Source: Parasphingorhabdus sp. SCSIO 66989
Lineage (GTDB): Bacteria > Pseudomonadota > Alphaproteobacteria > Sphingomonadales > Sphingomonadaceae
Direction: 5' to 3'
DNA: 64,000 nucleotides
Assembly (NCBI RefSeq): GCF_032852305.1
Contig: NZ_CP136594.1
Location: forward strand, 1,649,501 to 1,713,500
Positions 37,913 to 46,891 of the stretch are shown piece by piece. The translations under genes and the position numbers were made by a program. The notes below the pieces were generated by a model, which had not been told where the DNA came from, made no database searches, and saw only the letters and a list, made by a program, of their open reading frames with translations. How positions within the stretch are numbered: position 1 is the stretch's first letter; the number at the start of each line of letters is the position of its first letter.

Positions 37913-38097
37913 CCTCCCCGTTCACGGGGAGGGGCCCCATCCGGAGGATGGGGGAGGGGCAACCTCCACAGGTCATTCACGTTGCGGTGGTACGCAACCT
38001 TTGATTGCAGATATTGACTATTATTGCGCTGTCGCAACAGGTGGCATGTGCCCCTCCACCACCTTCGGTGGTTCCCCTCCCCCTAGGGGGAGGATTT
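37913..38097. repeat. Cluster of palindromes between convergent genes
   Basis: Two perfect short hairpins follow the hydrolase stop: CCTCCCCG-TTCA-CGGGGAGG (37913-37932) and CCCCATCC-GGA-GGATGGGG (37935-37953). At the far end a CCACC-TTC-GGTGG and a CCTCCCCCTAGGGGGAGG palindrome (about 38058-38093) face them. They lie between two convergent genes and may serve as terminators for both. Confidence 0.7.
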
Positions 38098-38815
38098 AAT
38101 CAATCTCGAGCCGGTGGTTGGTGTCGAAATCCGTCACCAGCATATCGGCAATCTTTCCCGCAACCACATCAGCGGTTTTCAGCGTCATCGGGTCTTCCCC
38201 CGGATAGGCCTCGGCGCGCATCTTGGTCCGGGTGCGGCCCGGATCGACGATAGCGGTGCGCACATTGCTGAGGTTGCGCATTTCCTCGCCATAGCTGGCG
38301 ATCATGGTTTCCAGCGCCGCCTTGGTCGCGCCATAGCCGCCCCAAAACGGGCGGGGCTTGCGGCCGACCGAGCTGGTAAGGGCAACAACACGTCCGGCCT
38401 CGCTCTTGCGCAGCAACGGATCAAACGCCGCGATCAGCGCATGCTGGGCCAGCACATTGAGGGTGAATAGCTGGTTGAGCTCCTTGCCCTGTAGGGTCGG
38501 CACTGGCCCCAATGAGCCAAGCATGGCGGCATTGAGCACCAGATAATCCAGCGCTTCCCAGCGCCCGCCGACTGCGGTCGCAAGCCGCGCCACGGAATCT
38601 CCGTCACTGAGGTCCAGCGGCGCTATTGTCGCCTGACCGCCGGCATCGAAAATCTCCGCCTCGACATCTTCGAGATCCTTGGCATTGCGCGCGGTGAGGA
38701 TGATATGCGCACCGCGTTTCGCCAGTTCCTTGGCGATTTCCGCGCCAATGCCACGGCTGGCGCCGGTCACAAGGGCCAGTTTGCCGTCCAGCGGCTTATC
38801 GTTCGTCTCGCTCAT
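38096..38815 (-). CDS. SDR-family oxidoreductase
   Basis: A 239-residue short-chain dehydrogenase. It has the cofactor motif TGASRGIGAE (17-26), NAAMLG in the place of NNAG, Ser in LTSSVGRKP and the Y-x3-K in GYGATKAALE. A C-terminal VDPGRTRTKM is typical of this group. The substrate is unknown. It lies 22 bp after purF on the same strand, a common pairing in sphingomonads, so the two may be co-transcribed. Confidence 0.88.
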   Translation of the reverse strand: MSETNDKPLDGKLALVTGASRGIGAEIAKELAKRGAHIILTARNAKDLEDVEAEIFDAGGQATIAPLDLSDGDSVARLATAVGGRWEALDYLVLNAAMLGSLGPVPTLQGKELNQLFTLNVLAQHALIAAFDPLLRKSEAGRVVALTSSVGRKPRPFWGGYGATKAALETMIASYGEEMRNLSNVRTAIVDPGRTRTKMRAEAYPGEDPMTLKTADVVAGKIADMLVTDFDTNHRLEID

Positions 38816-38837
38816 GGGGGTCTTTCTATGCTTTATG

Positions 38838-40295
38838 TCATCCGACGCGCTCGGCCAACAGGCTGAACTGGTCAGGGCTTTCGCGTTCTTCCAGATCGGT
38901 CAGCCGCGTCGGGTAGCAGCCGGTGAAGCAGGCATCGCAATAGCTGGGATTGCTGTCATCGCGCTCGGCCTCGCCAACGGCGCGATACAGGCCTTCAATC
39001 GACAGGAAGGCGAGGCTGTCAGCGCGGATATATTGCCGCATTTCCTCAACACTACGCTGCGCTGCGAGCAGTTTTTCCCGCTCCGGCGTATCAACACCGT
39101 AGAAACAGCTATGCATAGTCGGCGGGCTGGCAATGCGCATATGCACTTCGGCAGCGCCGGCCTCGCGCATCATCTCGACGATTTTCGAGCTGGTGGTACC
39201 GCGCACGATTGAGTCATCGATAAGGACCACTTTTTTGCCATCGACGAGCGGCTTATTGGCATTGTGCTTCAGCTTGACGCCCAGATGGCGGACACCATCG
39301 CTCGGCTGAATGAAGGTGCGCCCAACATAGTGCGAGCGGATTATACCAAGCTCAAAGGGCAGGCCCGATGCTTGGGCATAGCCGATCGCCGCCGGTGTGC
39401 CGCTATCGGGCACCGGGATCACCAGATCGGCTTCGACCGGATTTTCCGATGCCAGTTCCGCGCCAATCGCCTTCCGCACGGTATAGACCGAAGAGCCATC
39501 GACGATGGAGTCAGGCCGCGAGAAATAGACATGTTCAAAGATGCAGGGACGCGGGGCCATTTTGACGAAAGGATGGTGTGAGCGCAGAACCCCGCCGGTA
39601 ACCACCACCAGCTCCCCCGGCTCGACACTGCGAATATATTCCGCGCCGACAACATCGAGAGCCACGGTTTCTGACGCAAAAATATAGCTGTCGCCCAGAC
39701 GCCCGATCACCAATGGCCGGATACCCAGCGGGTCACGACAGGCTATCATGCCTTCGCTGGTCATGCAGATCAGCGAATAAGCACCTTCGACCTTTTTCAG
39801 TGCGTCAATAAAGCGGTCGATCAGGCTGCGATATTGTGAGGTTGCCACCAGATGGATGATCGTCTCGGTATCCGATGTCGACTGGAAGATGGAGCCTTCA
39901 CGCACCAATTCTCGGCGCAGTTTTACCGCATTGGAAATGTTGCCATTATGCGCCACCGAAAAGCCGCCCGACGCCAGATCGGCATAGAGCGGCTGAACAT
40001 TGCGCAAAGCGGTTTCGCCTGTGGTGGAGTATCGCACATGGCCGATGGCCATGCTGCCCTTGAGCGGTTCCATGGTCTGCGGATTATCGAAATTCCCGGC
40101 AACCCGGCCCAGCGCTCTATGGGTATGAAAATGCTCGCCATCAAAGCTGGTGATGCCAGCCGCTTCCTGCCCGCGATGCTGCAGCGCGTGCAGGCCCAGC
40201 GCCGTCATCGCGGCGGCATCTTCTGCGCCTGCAACGCCGAAAATCCCGCACTCCTCGCGCAGCTTGTCATCATCAAATGGGTGTGTAGTGAGCAT
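38838..40295 (-). CDS. purF: Amidophosphoribosyltransferase
   Basis: A 485-residue enzyme that makes phosphoribosylamine from PRPP and glutamine, the first step of purine synthesis. The mature nucleophile is Cys16, behind a short propeptide (LREECGIFG). The PRPP-binding block VVLIDDSIVRGTTS is present, and the C-terminal cysteines in SYCDACFTGCYP match the Fe-S type enzyme of the Bacillus class. It is followed by an SDR gene, and its 5' side faces hisI. Confidence 0.96.
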   Translation of the reverse strand: MLTTHPFDDDKLREECGIFGVAGAEDAAAMTALGLHALQHRGQEAAGITSFDGEHFHTHRALGRVAGNFDNPQTMEPLKGSMAIGHVRYSTTGETALRNVQPLYADLASGGFSVAHNGNISNAVKLRRELVREGSIFQSTSDTETIIHLVATSQYRSLIDRFIDALKKVEGAYSLICMTSEGMIACRDPLGIRPLVIGRLGDSYIFASETVALDVVGAEYIRSVEPGELVVVTGGVLRSHHPFVKMAPRPCIFEHVYFSRPDSIVDGSSVYTVRKAIGAELASENPVEADLVIPVPDSGTPAAIGYAQASGLPFELGIIRSHYVGRTFIQPSDGVRHLGVKLKHNANKPLVDGKKVVLIDDSIVRGTTSSKIVEMMREAGAAEVHMRIASPPTMHSCFYGVDTPEREKLLAAQRSVEEMRQYIRADSLAFLSIEGLYRAVGEAERDDSNPSYCDACFTGCYPTRLTDLEERESPDQFSLLAERVG

Positions 40296-40359
40296 GGCCG
40301 CCGAATCCTTCTGCCCGTGTTGGCTGTCTTATAGAAAGCTGCGCGCTCTTTGTCTCGCA

Positions 40360-40377
40360 CAGTTTGTCATCAAACTG
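40360..40377. promoter_or_regulatory. Perfect 7-bp palindrome in the purF-hisI divergent gap
   Basis: CAGTTTG-TCAT-CAAACTG is a perfect inverted repeat with a 4-nt spacer, lying 65 bp upstream of purF and 157 bp upstream of hisI. It could be an operator or just a small hairpin. No known purine regulator site of this form in alphaproteobacteria is known to me. Confidence 0.35.
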
Positions 40378-40533
40378 TCAATTACGCTGATAGTCTCTTT
40401 CAATTTATGGTACTCGGCTTTAAATCTCGCGCGGCTACAGGATTGCTGTCTGCAAAAGCTGCGATCCATGTTATATTATCACCTTTGTTTTGCTCTGTTT
40501 GCAGCAAACCAGGCAAGGATGAGGCATCTATAG

Positions 40534-40917
40534 ATGAACCAAGGCTGCAACTGTACGGCCCAGGACCGCGAGCAGGGCACGGCATTTATGCCCAAATTTG
40601 ATGCCAACGGATTGGTGTCTGCGGTTGTTACCGATGCCGATAACGGCATGGTGCTGGTCATCGCTTATATGAACGAAGAGGCGATTACCAAGACACGTGA
40701 AACTGGCCGTGCGCATTTCTGGTCGCGTTCACGGCAGAAACTGTGGCTGAAAGGCGAGACTTCTGGCCATTTCCTCAATGTCGAAGAAATGCGGATCGAT
40801 TGCGATCAGGATGCGATCTGGATGATAGCAAAGCCTGATGGCCCCACCTGTCATACCGGTGTGCCTTCCTGTTTCTATCGCCGCTTTACCGATGACGGCA
40901 GCCTTGAGCGTGTATGA
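40534..40917 (+). CDS. hisI: Phosphoribosyl-AMP cyclohydrolase
   Basis: A 127-residue enzyme of histidine biosynthesis that opens the purine ring of PR-AMP. The metal-binding signature DCDQDAIW is present, with the cysteines and His in [13 protein letters not shown]. It lacks a fused HisE domain, as usual in alphaproteobacteria. Other his genes are absent here. The stop overlaps the next gene's start by 4 bp (ATGA), so the lipoprotein gene is co-translated. Confidence 0.95.
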   Translation: MNQGCNCTAQDREQGTAFMPKFDANGLVSAVVTDADNGMVLVIAYMNEEAITKTRETGRAHFWSRSRQKLWLKGETSGHFLNVEEMRIDCDQDAIWMIAKPDGPTCHTGVPSCFYRRFTDDGSLERV

Positions 40918-41468
40918 GACTGGCACGAATATCGGCTCTTAGTCTGACAGTGGTTCTAATTGTCAGCGCGTGCGGGGTTGAGTTTAACAGCGATGAAGGC
41001 GGCGCAGCCGATAGTGGCAAAAGCCTTGACGAAGCCGCCATCGCTGCAGGGATTATCGTGGATCCTGAGGCGCTTGATCTGCAAGGGCTCTATGAGCGCG
41101 ACAGCGGCTATGGCAAAGACCGCTTCTGCGCTATTCGTCAGGAGTCCGGCCGCTATGATGTGGGTGTGCTCGCGGTTTTCGGCGAGAGCATTCAATGCGA
41201 AGGGCGCGGTGTCGCGAGCCTTGATGCAGGCAATGTGAGAATGACATTGCGCCGCGATAAAGAAGAGACCTGCGAGCTAACCGCAACTTTCGACGGTGCC
41301 ATGCTCAAGATTGCAGGCGAAGTTGCTGACAGCTGCGCAGCCTTATGCTCGCCACGCGCCAGTCTGGCCGGGGTGGAGATACCGCTGATCGATAATAGCA
41401 AGGATGCCGCAACAAAAGCCAAAGGGCGCGACATAGATCGGCTTTGTGAGGACGAGAGCGACCAATAA
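40914..41468 (+). CDS. Hypothetical lipoprotein after hisI
   Basis: A 184-residue protein with a lipoprotein signal (LIVSAC, C20). The mature part has a short acidic start, then a globular domain with six Cys (including RFCAIRQ, IQCEGRG, TCELTAT, SCAALC and RLCED) that may form disulfides. I do not recognise a family. Its ATG overlaps the hisI stop (ATGA). Location should be the periplasmic face of a membrane. Confidence 0.75.
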   Translation: MRLARISALSLTVVLIVSACGVEFNSDEGGAADSGKSLDEAAIAAGIIVDPEALDLQGLYERDSGYGKDRFCAIRQESGRYDVGVLAVFGESIQCEGRGVASLDAGNVRMTLRRDKEETCELTATFDGAMLKIAGEVADSCAALCSPRASLAGVEIPLIDNSKDAATKAKGRDIDRLCEDESDQ

Positions 41469-41516
41469 CCGTGACAGGTTTCGCGCGAATAAATCCCATT
41501 TGAGTTGACTCACAAA

Positions 41517-41534
41517 CTTGACGCTTACGTTAAG
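41517..41534 (+). promoter_or_regulatory. Candidate MerR-type operator/promoter
   Basis: CTTGACG-CTTA-CGTTAAG is an inverted repeat with one mismatch, 20 bp upstream of the MerR-family gene. A TTGACT at 41505 could be the -35, and TTAAGG about 20 bp later a weak -10, giving the long spacer typical of MerR promoters with the operator inside it. The repeat resembles LiuR-type sites, though I cannot confirm a match by search. Confidence 0.4.
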
Positions 41535-41553
41535 GTAATGTATGGGAGTCGTT

Positions 41554-41994
41554 ATGTCAGCCAACGATCATGCCCGCATCGAGACGCCCGATATTCACAA
41601 TCGGGATCATTTTTCCATTTCCGATCTGTCAGCAGAATTTGGCGTCACCGCCAGAGCGCTGCGCTTCTATGAAGATGAAGGCCTGATCGCGCCGGAGCGT
41701 AACGGTCTGACCCGCGTCTATGACAAGCGCGACAGGGCACGTCTGGCCTGGATCATGCGCGCGAAGAATGTTGGTTTTAGCCTGGCTGAAATTCGCGAGA
41801 TGATCGACCTTTACGATCTGGACGACGGCCGCACGGTGCAGCGCCGGGTGACCATTGAGAAATGCCAGGAGCGGATTGATCTGCTGAAGAAGCAGAAAAA
41901 GGATATTGAGAGCTCGATCAAGGAACTTGCTTCGTTTGTGGAGATGGTCAGGGCCGTCGACCGCGAACAGGAAACAGCCGAGGCCAGCGCCTGA
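41554..41994 (+). CDS. MerR-family regulator (LiuR-like)
   Basis: A 146-residue MerR-type regulator. The winged helix has [25 protein letters not shown], then [26 protein letters not shown]-terminal coiled coil (about 85-130) follows. It lacks the metal-binding cysteines of metal sensors. With the acyl-CoA dehydrogenase next to it, regulation of branched-chain amino acid or fatty-acid breakdown, as in LiuR, is plausible. GGGAG five bases before the ATG at 41554 sets the start. Confidence 0.8.
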   Translation: MSANDHARIETPDIHNRDHFSISDLSAEFGVTARALRFYEDEGLIAPERNGLTRVYDKRDRARLAWIMRAKNVGFSLAEIREMIDLYDLDDGRTVQRRVTIEKCQERIDLLKKQKKDIESSIKELASFVEMVRAVDREQETAEASA

Positions 41995-42104
41995 ACCGGA
42001 ACACGTTCAGGCAATATCCGTTTTGTGATACAGAACAACATATTCGGCGAAGCCATCGCCACTCATCAGTAAACAGACAGCAAACACGCAGGACTTGAGA
42101 AACT

Positions 42105-43907
42105 ATGCCAACATATAATGCCCCCGTTCGTGACACCAAGTTCATCCTCGACGAAGTGCTTGGTCTGGAGAAATATTCAAACCTGCCCGGTTTTGAGAGC
42201 GCTGCGCCAGACATGGTTGAGGCGGTGCTGACCGAGGGCGGCAAGTTCGTTGAGGAAGTGATCTTCCCGATCAACCAGATTGGCGACCAGCAGGGCTGCA
42301 CCCGGCATGATGATGGTTCGGTGACCACACCGGAAGGCTTCAAAGCCGCTTATGACCAATATTGTGAAGCAGGCTGGGGTACATTGACGTCGCCGGAAGA
42401 ATTTGGCGGGCAAGGTATGCCGCATGTTATCGGTTTTGCTTTTGAGGAATATATGACCTCGGCCAATATGGCGTTCGGCATGTATCCGGGTCTGACTCAT
42501 GGTGCGGTGTCTGCTATCCTCGCCAAAGGCTCTGAAGAGCAGAAGCAGAAATACACGCCGAATATGATTTCGGGTAAATGGGGCGGCACGATGAACCTGA
42601 CCGAGCCGCATTGCGGCACCGATCTCGGTCTTATTCGCACCAAAGCTGAACCGCAGGCGGATGGCAGCCACAAAATCACCGGCACCAAGATTTTTATCTC
42701 TTCCGGTGAGCATGACCTGACCGAGAACATCATCCATCTGGTGCTGGCCAAGACGCCTGATGCGCCCGACAGCGTAAAGGGTATTTCGCTGTTCATCGTG
42801 CCCAAGTTCATGGTCAATGATGACGGCTCGCTGGGTGAGCGCAATGCGGTTGGCTGCGGCTCGATCGAGCACAAAATGGGCATTCACGGCAACTCGACCT
42901 GCGTCATGAACTATGACGGTGCTACCGGCTATATGGTCGGTGAAGAGAATAAGGGCCTTGCTGCCATGTTCATCATGATGAACGCGGCGCGTCTCGGCGT
43001 TGGCCTTCAAGGTCTCGGCGTGGGCGAAGTCTCCTATCAGAACGCGGTGCAATATGCCGGTGATCGCCGTCAGGGCCGCGCGCTCGATGGTGCCAAGGAC
43101 AAGGACGAGAAAGCCGATACGCTGTTCGTTCACCCGGATGTCCGCCGCATGCTGATGGAAGCCAAATCGATTAACGAAGGCCTGCGCGCCCTTATCCTCT
43201 GGGGCGGCCTGCAGGTTGACCTTACGCACAAGGCGCAGACCGAGGAAGAGCGTCAGATTGCAGACGATCTGATCAGCCTGCTGACCCCGGTTATCAAAGG
43301 CTATGGCACCGATAAGGGCTATGAAATCGCAACCAATATGCAGCAGGTTTATGGCGGACATGGCTACATCGCCGAATGGGGCATGGAACAATATGTTCGC
43401 GATGCGCGGATTGCGATGATCTATGAAGGCACCAATGGCGTGCAGGCAATGGACCTTGTCGGTCGTAAGCTGGCGCAAAATGGTGGTCGCGCAATCCAGG
43501 CGTTCTTCAAGATTGTTGATGAGGAATGTGAAGCGGCGAAGAGCGACGAAAAGCTTGCCGATTTTGCTACTCGCCTTGAAAAAGCCTGTGGCGAACTCAA
43601 AGCCGCGACCATGTGGTTTATGCAGAACGGCATGCAAAACCCCAACCATGTTGGCGCGGGTGCGCACAGCTATATGCATATCATGGGCATCGTCTCGCTC
43701 GGTCTGATGTGGCTGCGCATGAGCCAGGCGGCTCAGGCAGCTTTGGCGGTCGGCACTGACAACCCGACCTACTATGAGACCAAGCTGGCAACGGCGCGCT
43801 ATTTTGCCGAACGGATCATGCCCGATGCTGGCGCGCTGCGTCGCAAGGTTGAGGCTGGCGGCGATGCGATCATGGCGCTGGAGCCGGAGATGTTCGTCGC
43901 GGCCTGA
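42105..43907 (+). CDS. Acyl-CoA dehydrogenase, long form
   Basis: A 600-residue acyl-CoA dehydrogenase with the extra C-terminal domain of the large FadE-like type. Visible motifs include [13 protein letters not shown] (FAD contact), [30 protein letters not shown], and [24 protein letters not shown]. The catalytic base is expected as Glu near the YEGTNGVQA block ([10 protein letters not shown]). It oxidises fatty acyl-CoA to the enoyl-CoA in beta-oxidation. It lies 110 bp after the MerR regulator, on the same strand. Confidence 0.93.
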   Translation: MPTYNAPVRDTKFILDEVLGLEKYSNLPGFESAAPDMVEAVLTEGGKFVEEVIFPINQIGDQQGCTRHDDGSVTTPEGFKAAYDQYCEAGWGTLTSPEEFGGQGMPHVIGFAFEEYMTSANMAFGMYPGLTHGAVSAILAKGSEEQKQKYTPNMISGKWGGTMNLTEPHCGTDLGLIRTKAEPQADGSHKITGTKIFISSGEHDLTENIIHLVLAKTPDAPDSVKGISLFIVPKFMVNDDGSLGERNAVGCGSIEHKMGIHGNSTCVMNYDGATGYMVGEENKGLAAMFIMMNAARLGVGLQGLGVGEVSYQNAVQYAGDRRQGRALDGAKDKDEKADTLFVHPDVRRMLMEAKSINEGLRALILWGGLQVDLTHKAQTEEERQIADDLISLLTPVIKGYGTDKGYEIATNMQQVYGGHGYIAEWGMEQYVRDARIAMIYEGTNGVQAMDLVGRKLAQNGGRAIQAFFKIVDEECEAAKSDEKLADFATRLEKACGELKAATMWFMQNGMQNPNHVGAGAHSYMHIMGIVSLGLMWLRMSQAAQAALAVGTDNPTYYETKLATARYFAERIMPDAGALRRKVEAGGDAIMALEPEMFVAA

Positions 43908-44098
43908 TCGGCTTGTGTTAAGGCTCATATAAACTGGAATGCATTGGGATTGGCGCATTGCTCGTCAATTCCGGTGCATATTATTAAGTATATTCACCCC
44001 GGCTTTTTTAATTTCTTTCGCTTATCGCACTCCCATGGCCTTGTTCTAGGTCCTATATTTTCGCGGTCGCGCGAGCGGCCATTTGATGGGAGTATGAT

Positions 44099-44320
44099 AT
44101 GCGTAAATTGATTGCAGCAAGCGCGCTGGTTCTCGCCGGATCACTGGCAGCAACCCCCGCAATGGCTGATGAACAAGGGCCAACAATCGATACCAATGGC
44201 GACGGCGTAGCCGATGCGTGGGACCGTAATAATGACGGCGTTGCCGATGCTTGGGATACAGATGGCGACGGTGTCGCTGATCTGTTTGCCGACAGTGTTT
44301 CGGAAGGCGATGACGATTAA
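44099..44320 (+). CDS. Small secreted Asp-rich repeat protein
   Basis: A 73-residue protein with a signal peptide (MRKLIAASALVLAGSLAATP, cut after AMA). The mature ~49 residues are three near-perfect repeats of D-x-N/D-x-D-G-V-A-D-A/L-W/F: DTNGDGVADAW, DRNNDGVADAW, DTDGDGVADLF. These match the type 3 thrombospondin or dockerin Ca2+-binding loop (DxDxDG). The rest is acidic. A calcium-binding, extracellular or periplasmic role is inferred. GGGAG lies six bases before the start. It is followed by a bidirectional terminator. Confidence 0.8.
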   Translation: MRKLIAASALVLAGSLAATPAMADEQGPTIDTNGDGVADAWDRNNDGVADAWDTDGDGVADLFADSVSEGDDD

Positions 44321-44352
44321 TCGTTGACGTAAAGCCGCCTAGATTTGACGGT

Positions 44353-44384
44353 AAAGGGCCGGAGGCGAAAGCCTTCGGCCCTTT
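44353..44384. terminator. Bidirectional hairpin with GAAA loop
   Basis: The stem AAAGGGCCGGAGGC, with loop GAAA, returns as GCCTTCGGCCCTTT with one mismatch. It lies between two convergent genes (small secreted protein and the 389-residue protein) and ends in TTTGTCT. It is likely a shared terminator. Confidence 0.85.
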
Positions 44385-44394
44385 GTCTGCGCGC

Positions 44395-45564
44395 TTAGAG
44401 ACCAAACAACTCAGTCGTTGTGTTTCCCTCAGCGTTGATAACATTTCTGCTGATCATCTCGCCAATGACGGAGCTGTTGCCGAGAAGAATATCCCGGAAT
44501 TGAGAGCCTGTCATGTCGCCTGAATAGGTGCCGAAATTATCAATAACGCCAATATCATGGCGCATAAGAATGCGCTCTTCAGGCTTTAGCAGTTGGGTCT
44601 GATACACAAAGCTGGCGCCGGTGTCGCTATACGGTGCAACGAGGGTGGCACCGGGTCTATCCTCCATACGATAGACAGCATAGCCAAATCCCTCAATTTC
44701 ATAACGGTCAGCTACACACCATTGGTCAAATGTGGGCCGAAGACGCCGGGTATTCTTTGCCTGGGTCTTACCATCTGGATTGTCCCGCGCTTCATCAACG
44801 ATCTCTTCAAGCGATGCAAGGCCAAGCGCCATACCGATAATGGATGCCTGCATCCGCTGGTCATCATCCATTTCTATGCGCTTTGCCTTGCTTTTTAGTT
44901 TGGTTTGACACGTTTGCGGTAAATCAAGAGATAGCGCCTGCGGTGTTGTTTCAGGGCTAAGCCGCACCGCAGCCATGCCTTCTTGCAGCGCCGCCATGAC
45001 TTCTTCGGCCCGTTTCTCCGGTCCACTCGTACGCATTTTGAGTATCCAATCGCCGATTTTTGCAAAACCGGCCGCAGTCGCCATGCCATTGGCTGTGCTG
45101 TTATAACCGTAAATGATGGCTGATCGTTCTTGCCCGCCTAAGGCAACCAGCGAGCGCATATCATGTGCTCCAGACGGCCGGAACCGACTCTTGATCGCGG
45201 AGTCGGTCAGGACAGCGTTCATAGCCGCATCCGCCAGAGCAGGTTTGTAAATGTAGAAGGTGGCGAAGATTTTGCCGTCTTCGCTGGTATATTGAATGAA
45301 ATTGTCGAGCCCTTCATTGCGGCTTCCGGCGGGCTCTTTGTCATTATAGCGCACAGTGGCAAAGGCCATCGGCACATGGATGCCGCTATGGTGCACGGAC
45401 AGGCCATGGTCGCTGGAGAACCAGCCGGTCTCAATTTCTTCCTGTTCGACCACTGCCGGGTTTTCTGCTGTCTCAGCCTGCTCTTGTGCAGTGGCGGAAG
45501 GTGCCAATATCAGCGCTAAAGCCGTGGCTGAGAACAATAAGCTTGGGCCTTGGAACATGCGCAT
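44395..45564 (-). CDS. Hypothetical exported protein
   Basis: A 389-residue protein with a signal peptide (residues 1-26, ending SATAQ). GGAG six bases upstream supports the ATG at 45564. The mature protein begins with a Glu-rich segment (QEQAETAENPAVVEQEEIE). The remainder is a mixed alpha/beta domain without motifs I can name. The cysteines are scattered. It probably functions in the periplasm. I do not recognise a family. Confidence 0.65.
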   Translation of the reverse strand: MRMFQGPSLLFSATALALILAPSATAQEQAETAENPAVVEQEEIETGWFSSDHGLSVHHSGIHVPMAFATVRYNDKEPAGSRNEGLDNFIQYTSEDGKIFATFYIYKPALADAAMNAVLTDSAIKSRFRPSGAHDMRSLVALGGQERSAIIYGYNSTANGMATAAGFAKIGDWILKMRTSGPEKRAEEVMAALQEGMAAVRLSPETTPQALSLDLPQTCQTKLKSKAKRIEMDDDQRMQASIIGMALGLASLEEIVDEARDNPDGKTQAKNTRRLRPTFDQWCVADRYEIEGFGYAVYRMEDRPGATLVAPYSDTGASFVYQTQLLKPEERILMRHDIGVIDNFGTYSGDMTGSQFRDILLGNSSVIGEMISRNVINAEGNTTTELFGL

Positions 45565-45738
45565 AACTATCTCCTCAACCTGTGAGCCTACGCCTTACTC
45601 ATCGGGGCGGCAATGACGATGTCGGTAAATTGTCGTGCAAATGCACATCTGTCAGCCGCATCCGCGAATTATGATCTCAATATAGCCAACACATAGGAAT
45701 ACTATTATAGCGCCGTTTCAGTTTCCATGGAGAGAAGC

Positions 45739-46104
45739 ATGGCATCAAGCCTTCACGTCACCGCAAAGCCCGGATTTGCAACCGTCTGGACAGAGGCAGG
45801 TCCCCGAAAATCTGCTTATGACCATCTGATGACTATCGGCACGTATTTTTCGGATCGCGGGGCATCGGTTCCCGACGACACTGACTATCTGACCTTGGGA
45901 TCAGACACCATTCCGATCACCCGAGAGAACATAGTGCATGTAGAGGATATCCGTCCCTTTCTCGGCAAGTTCTTGCTCAGCGTAAAGGATAGAGAGGTTT
46001 TTCCAACGCACACTATCTTCATTCTCTATGACCATGCAGTAACAGGTGAAGACCTGTCTGATGATATAGTCAATTATATCGGCGTGTTTCCGTATGAATG
46101 GTGA
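45739..46104 (+). CDS. Hypothetical protein, 121 aa
   Basis: A 121-residue soluble protein without signal peptide or membrane segment. GGAG before the ATG at 45739 supports that start over the ATG four codons upstream. It has a long basic-acidic sequence with hydrophobic beta-like parts (HTIFILYDH). I see no known domain. It is divergent from the 389-residue protein and convergent with the NRDE gene. Confidence 0.6.
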   Translation: MASSLHVTAKPGFATVWTEAGPRKSAYDHLMTIGTYFSDRGASVPDDTDYLTLGSDTIPITRENIVHVEDIRPFLGKFLLSVKDREVFPTHTIFILYDHAVTGEDLSDDIVNYIGVFPYEW

Positions 46105-46133
46105 GCGGTTTTAGCAATTCACCGACGCTCAAC

Positions 46134-46865
46134 TTAGGTCCAGACGAAGGCCTCTCTTGTCTCGCCAAACGGTTTTCCAGATTTGTCGTAACGCCTTTCA
46201 ATGATCTTGCCCTCGCCATGGGCGTTGACCATGACCACGGTGCTGCAGCGCGTGCCATAGGCGGGGTTCAGGATGAAGATAGGGCTTTGCTCTGCCCGGT
46301 CCGGCGTGACTTGCGGACTGTCATCGCTGCGCAGATCATCAAGCAATGCGCCGGGATCATGAGCTGGTGACCCGAGCCAGTCGGCAAGGCGCTGTTTGAT
46401 CCGCAGAGTTTTGGGCCATGGCTCGTCCAGATCACCATTGGCGAGGCCGTATAGCCCCGGGTCAAGGGCCAGTTTGCGTGCTTTGGGCTGATTCACGGTA
46501 AGCCAGGCGCTGTCCTGATCAACGGAGAGCAGACTGAAACCATTATAGTTTTTGGTAAGTGCCGGTTCGGTTTTTAAGGATGATATGCCCTTCGTCAGCG
46601 CATCGGTGACAATTGCCCCGCGTGACAGCTTGTCGGGATCAGGGCCATTGGGGTTACGCCGGTTGGTGATGACCGCAAGGCGGCGGCGCTCGGTAACGCC
46701 AAGCCAAGTACCGCCGGATTGCTCGTCACGTCCGGCGATGATGCCGCTACCATCAGGCCAAACGGCTAAAGGCGTAGACGGGCGCGCATGAAACTCATCG
46801 CGATTCCCGATTAACACCAATGGCCAATCAGCATGCGCCTTCCATGCAAGAGCGACGACACACAT
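46134..46865 (-). CDS. NRDE/TANGO2-family protein
   Basis: A 243-residue protein with the NRDE name motif (IGNRDEFHARP, residues 19-29) and the start MCVVALAW, whose Cys2 is reminiscent of Ntn-hydrolases. Further blocks are GGTWLGVTERRRLAVITNRR and GTRCSTVVMVN, typical of the family. NRDE/TANGO2 proteins are found from bacteria to humans, and heme-related functions have been proposed in eukaryotes; the bacterial role is unknown. It lies 26 bp downstream of cysK on the same strand. Confidence 0.9.
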   Translation of the reverse strand: MCVVALAWKAHADWPLVLIGNRDEFHARPSTPLAVWPDGSGIIAGRDEQSGGTWLGVTERRRLAVITNRRNPNGPDPDKLSRGAIVTDALTKGISSLKTEPALTKNYNGFSLLSVDQDSAWLTVNQPKARKLALDPGLYGLANGDLDEPWPKTLRIKQRLADWLGSPAHDPGALLDDLRSDDSPQVTPDRAEQSPIFILNPAYGTRCSTVVMVNAHGEGKIIERRYDKSGKPFGETREAFVWT

Positions 46866-46891
46866 ATTATGCTGTCAGCAGTCTTATCGTA

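Noticed and set aside
36627-37976. 449-codon minus-strand open frame
   Set aside because: It is antisense to the serine hydrolase, has a low-complexity His/Arg-rich composition, and lacks any domain.
42177-43958. 593-codon open frame on the minus strand
   Set aside because: It is the antisense shadow of the well-supported acyl-CoA dehydrogenase and has no recognisable domain.
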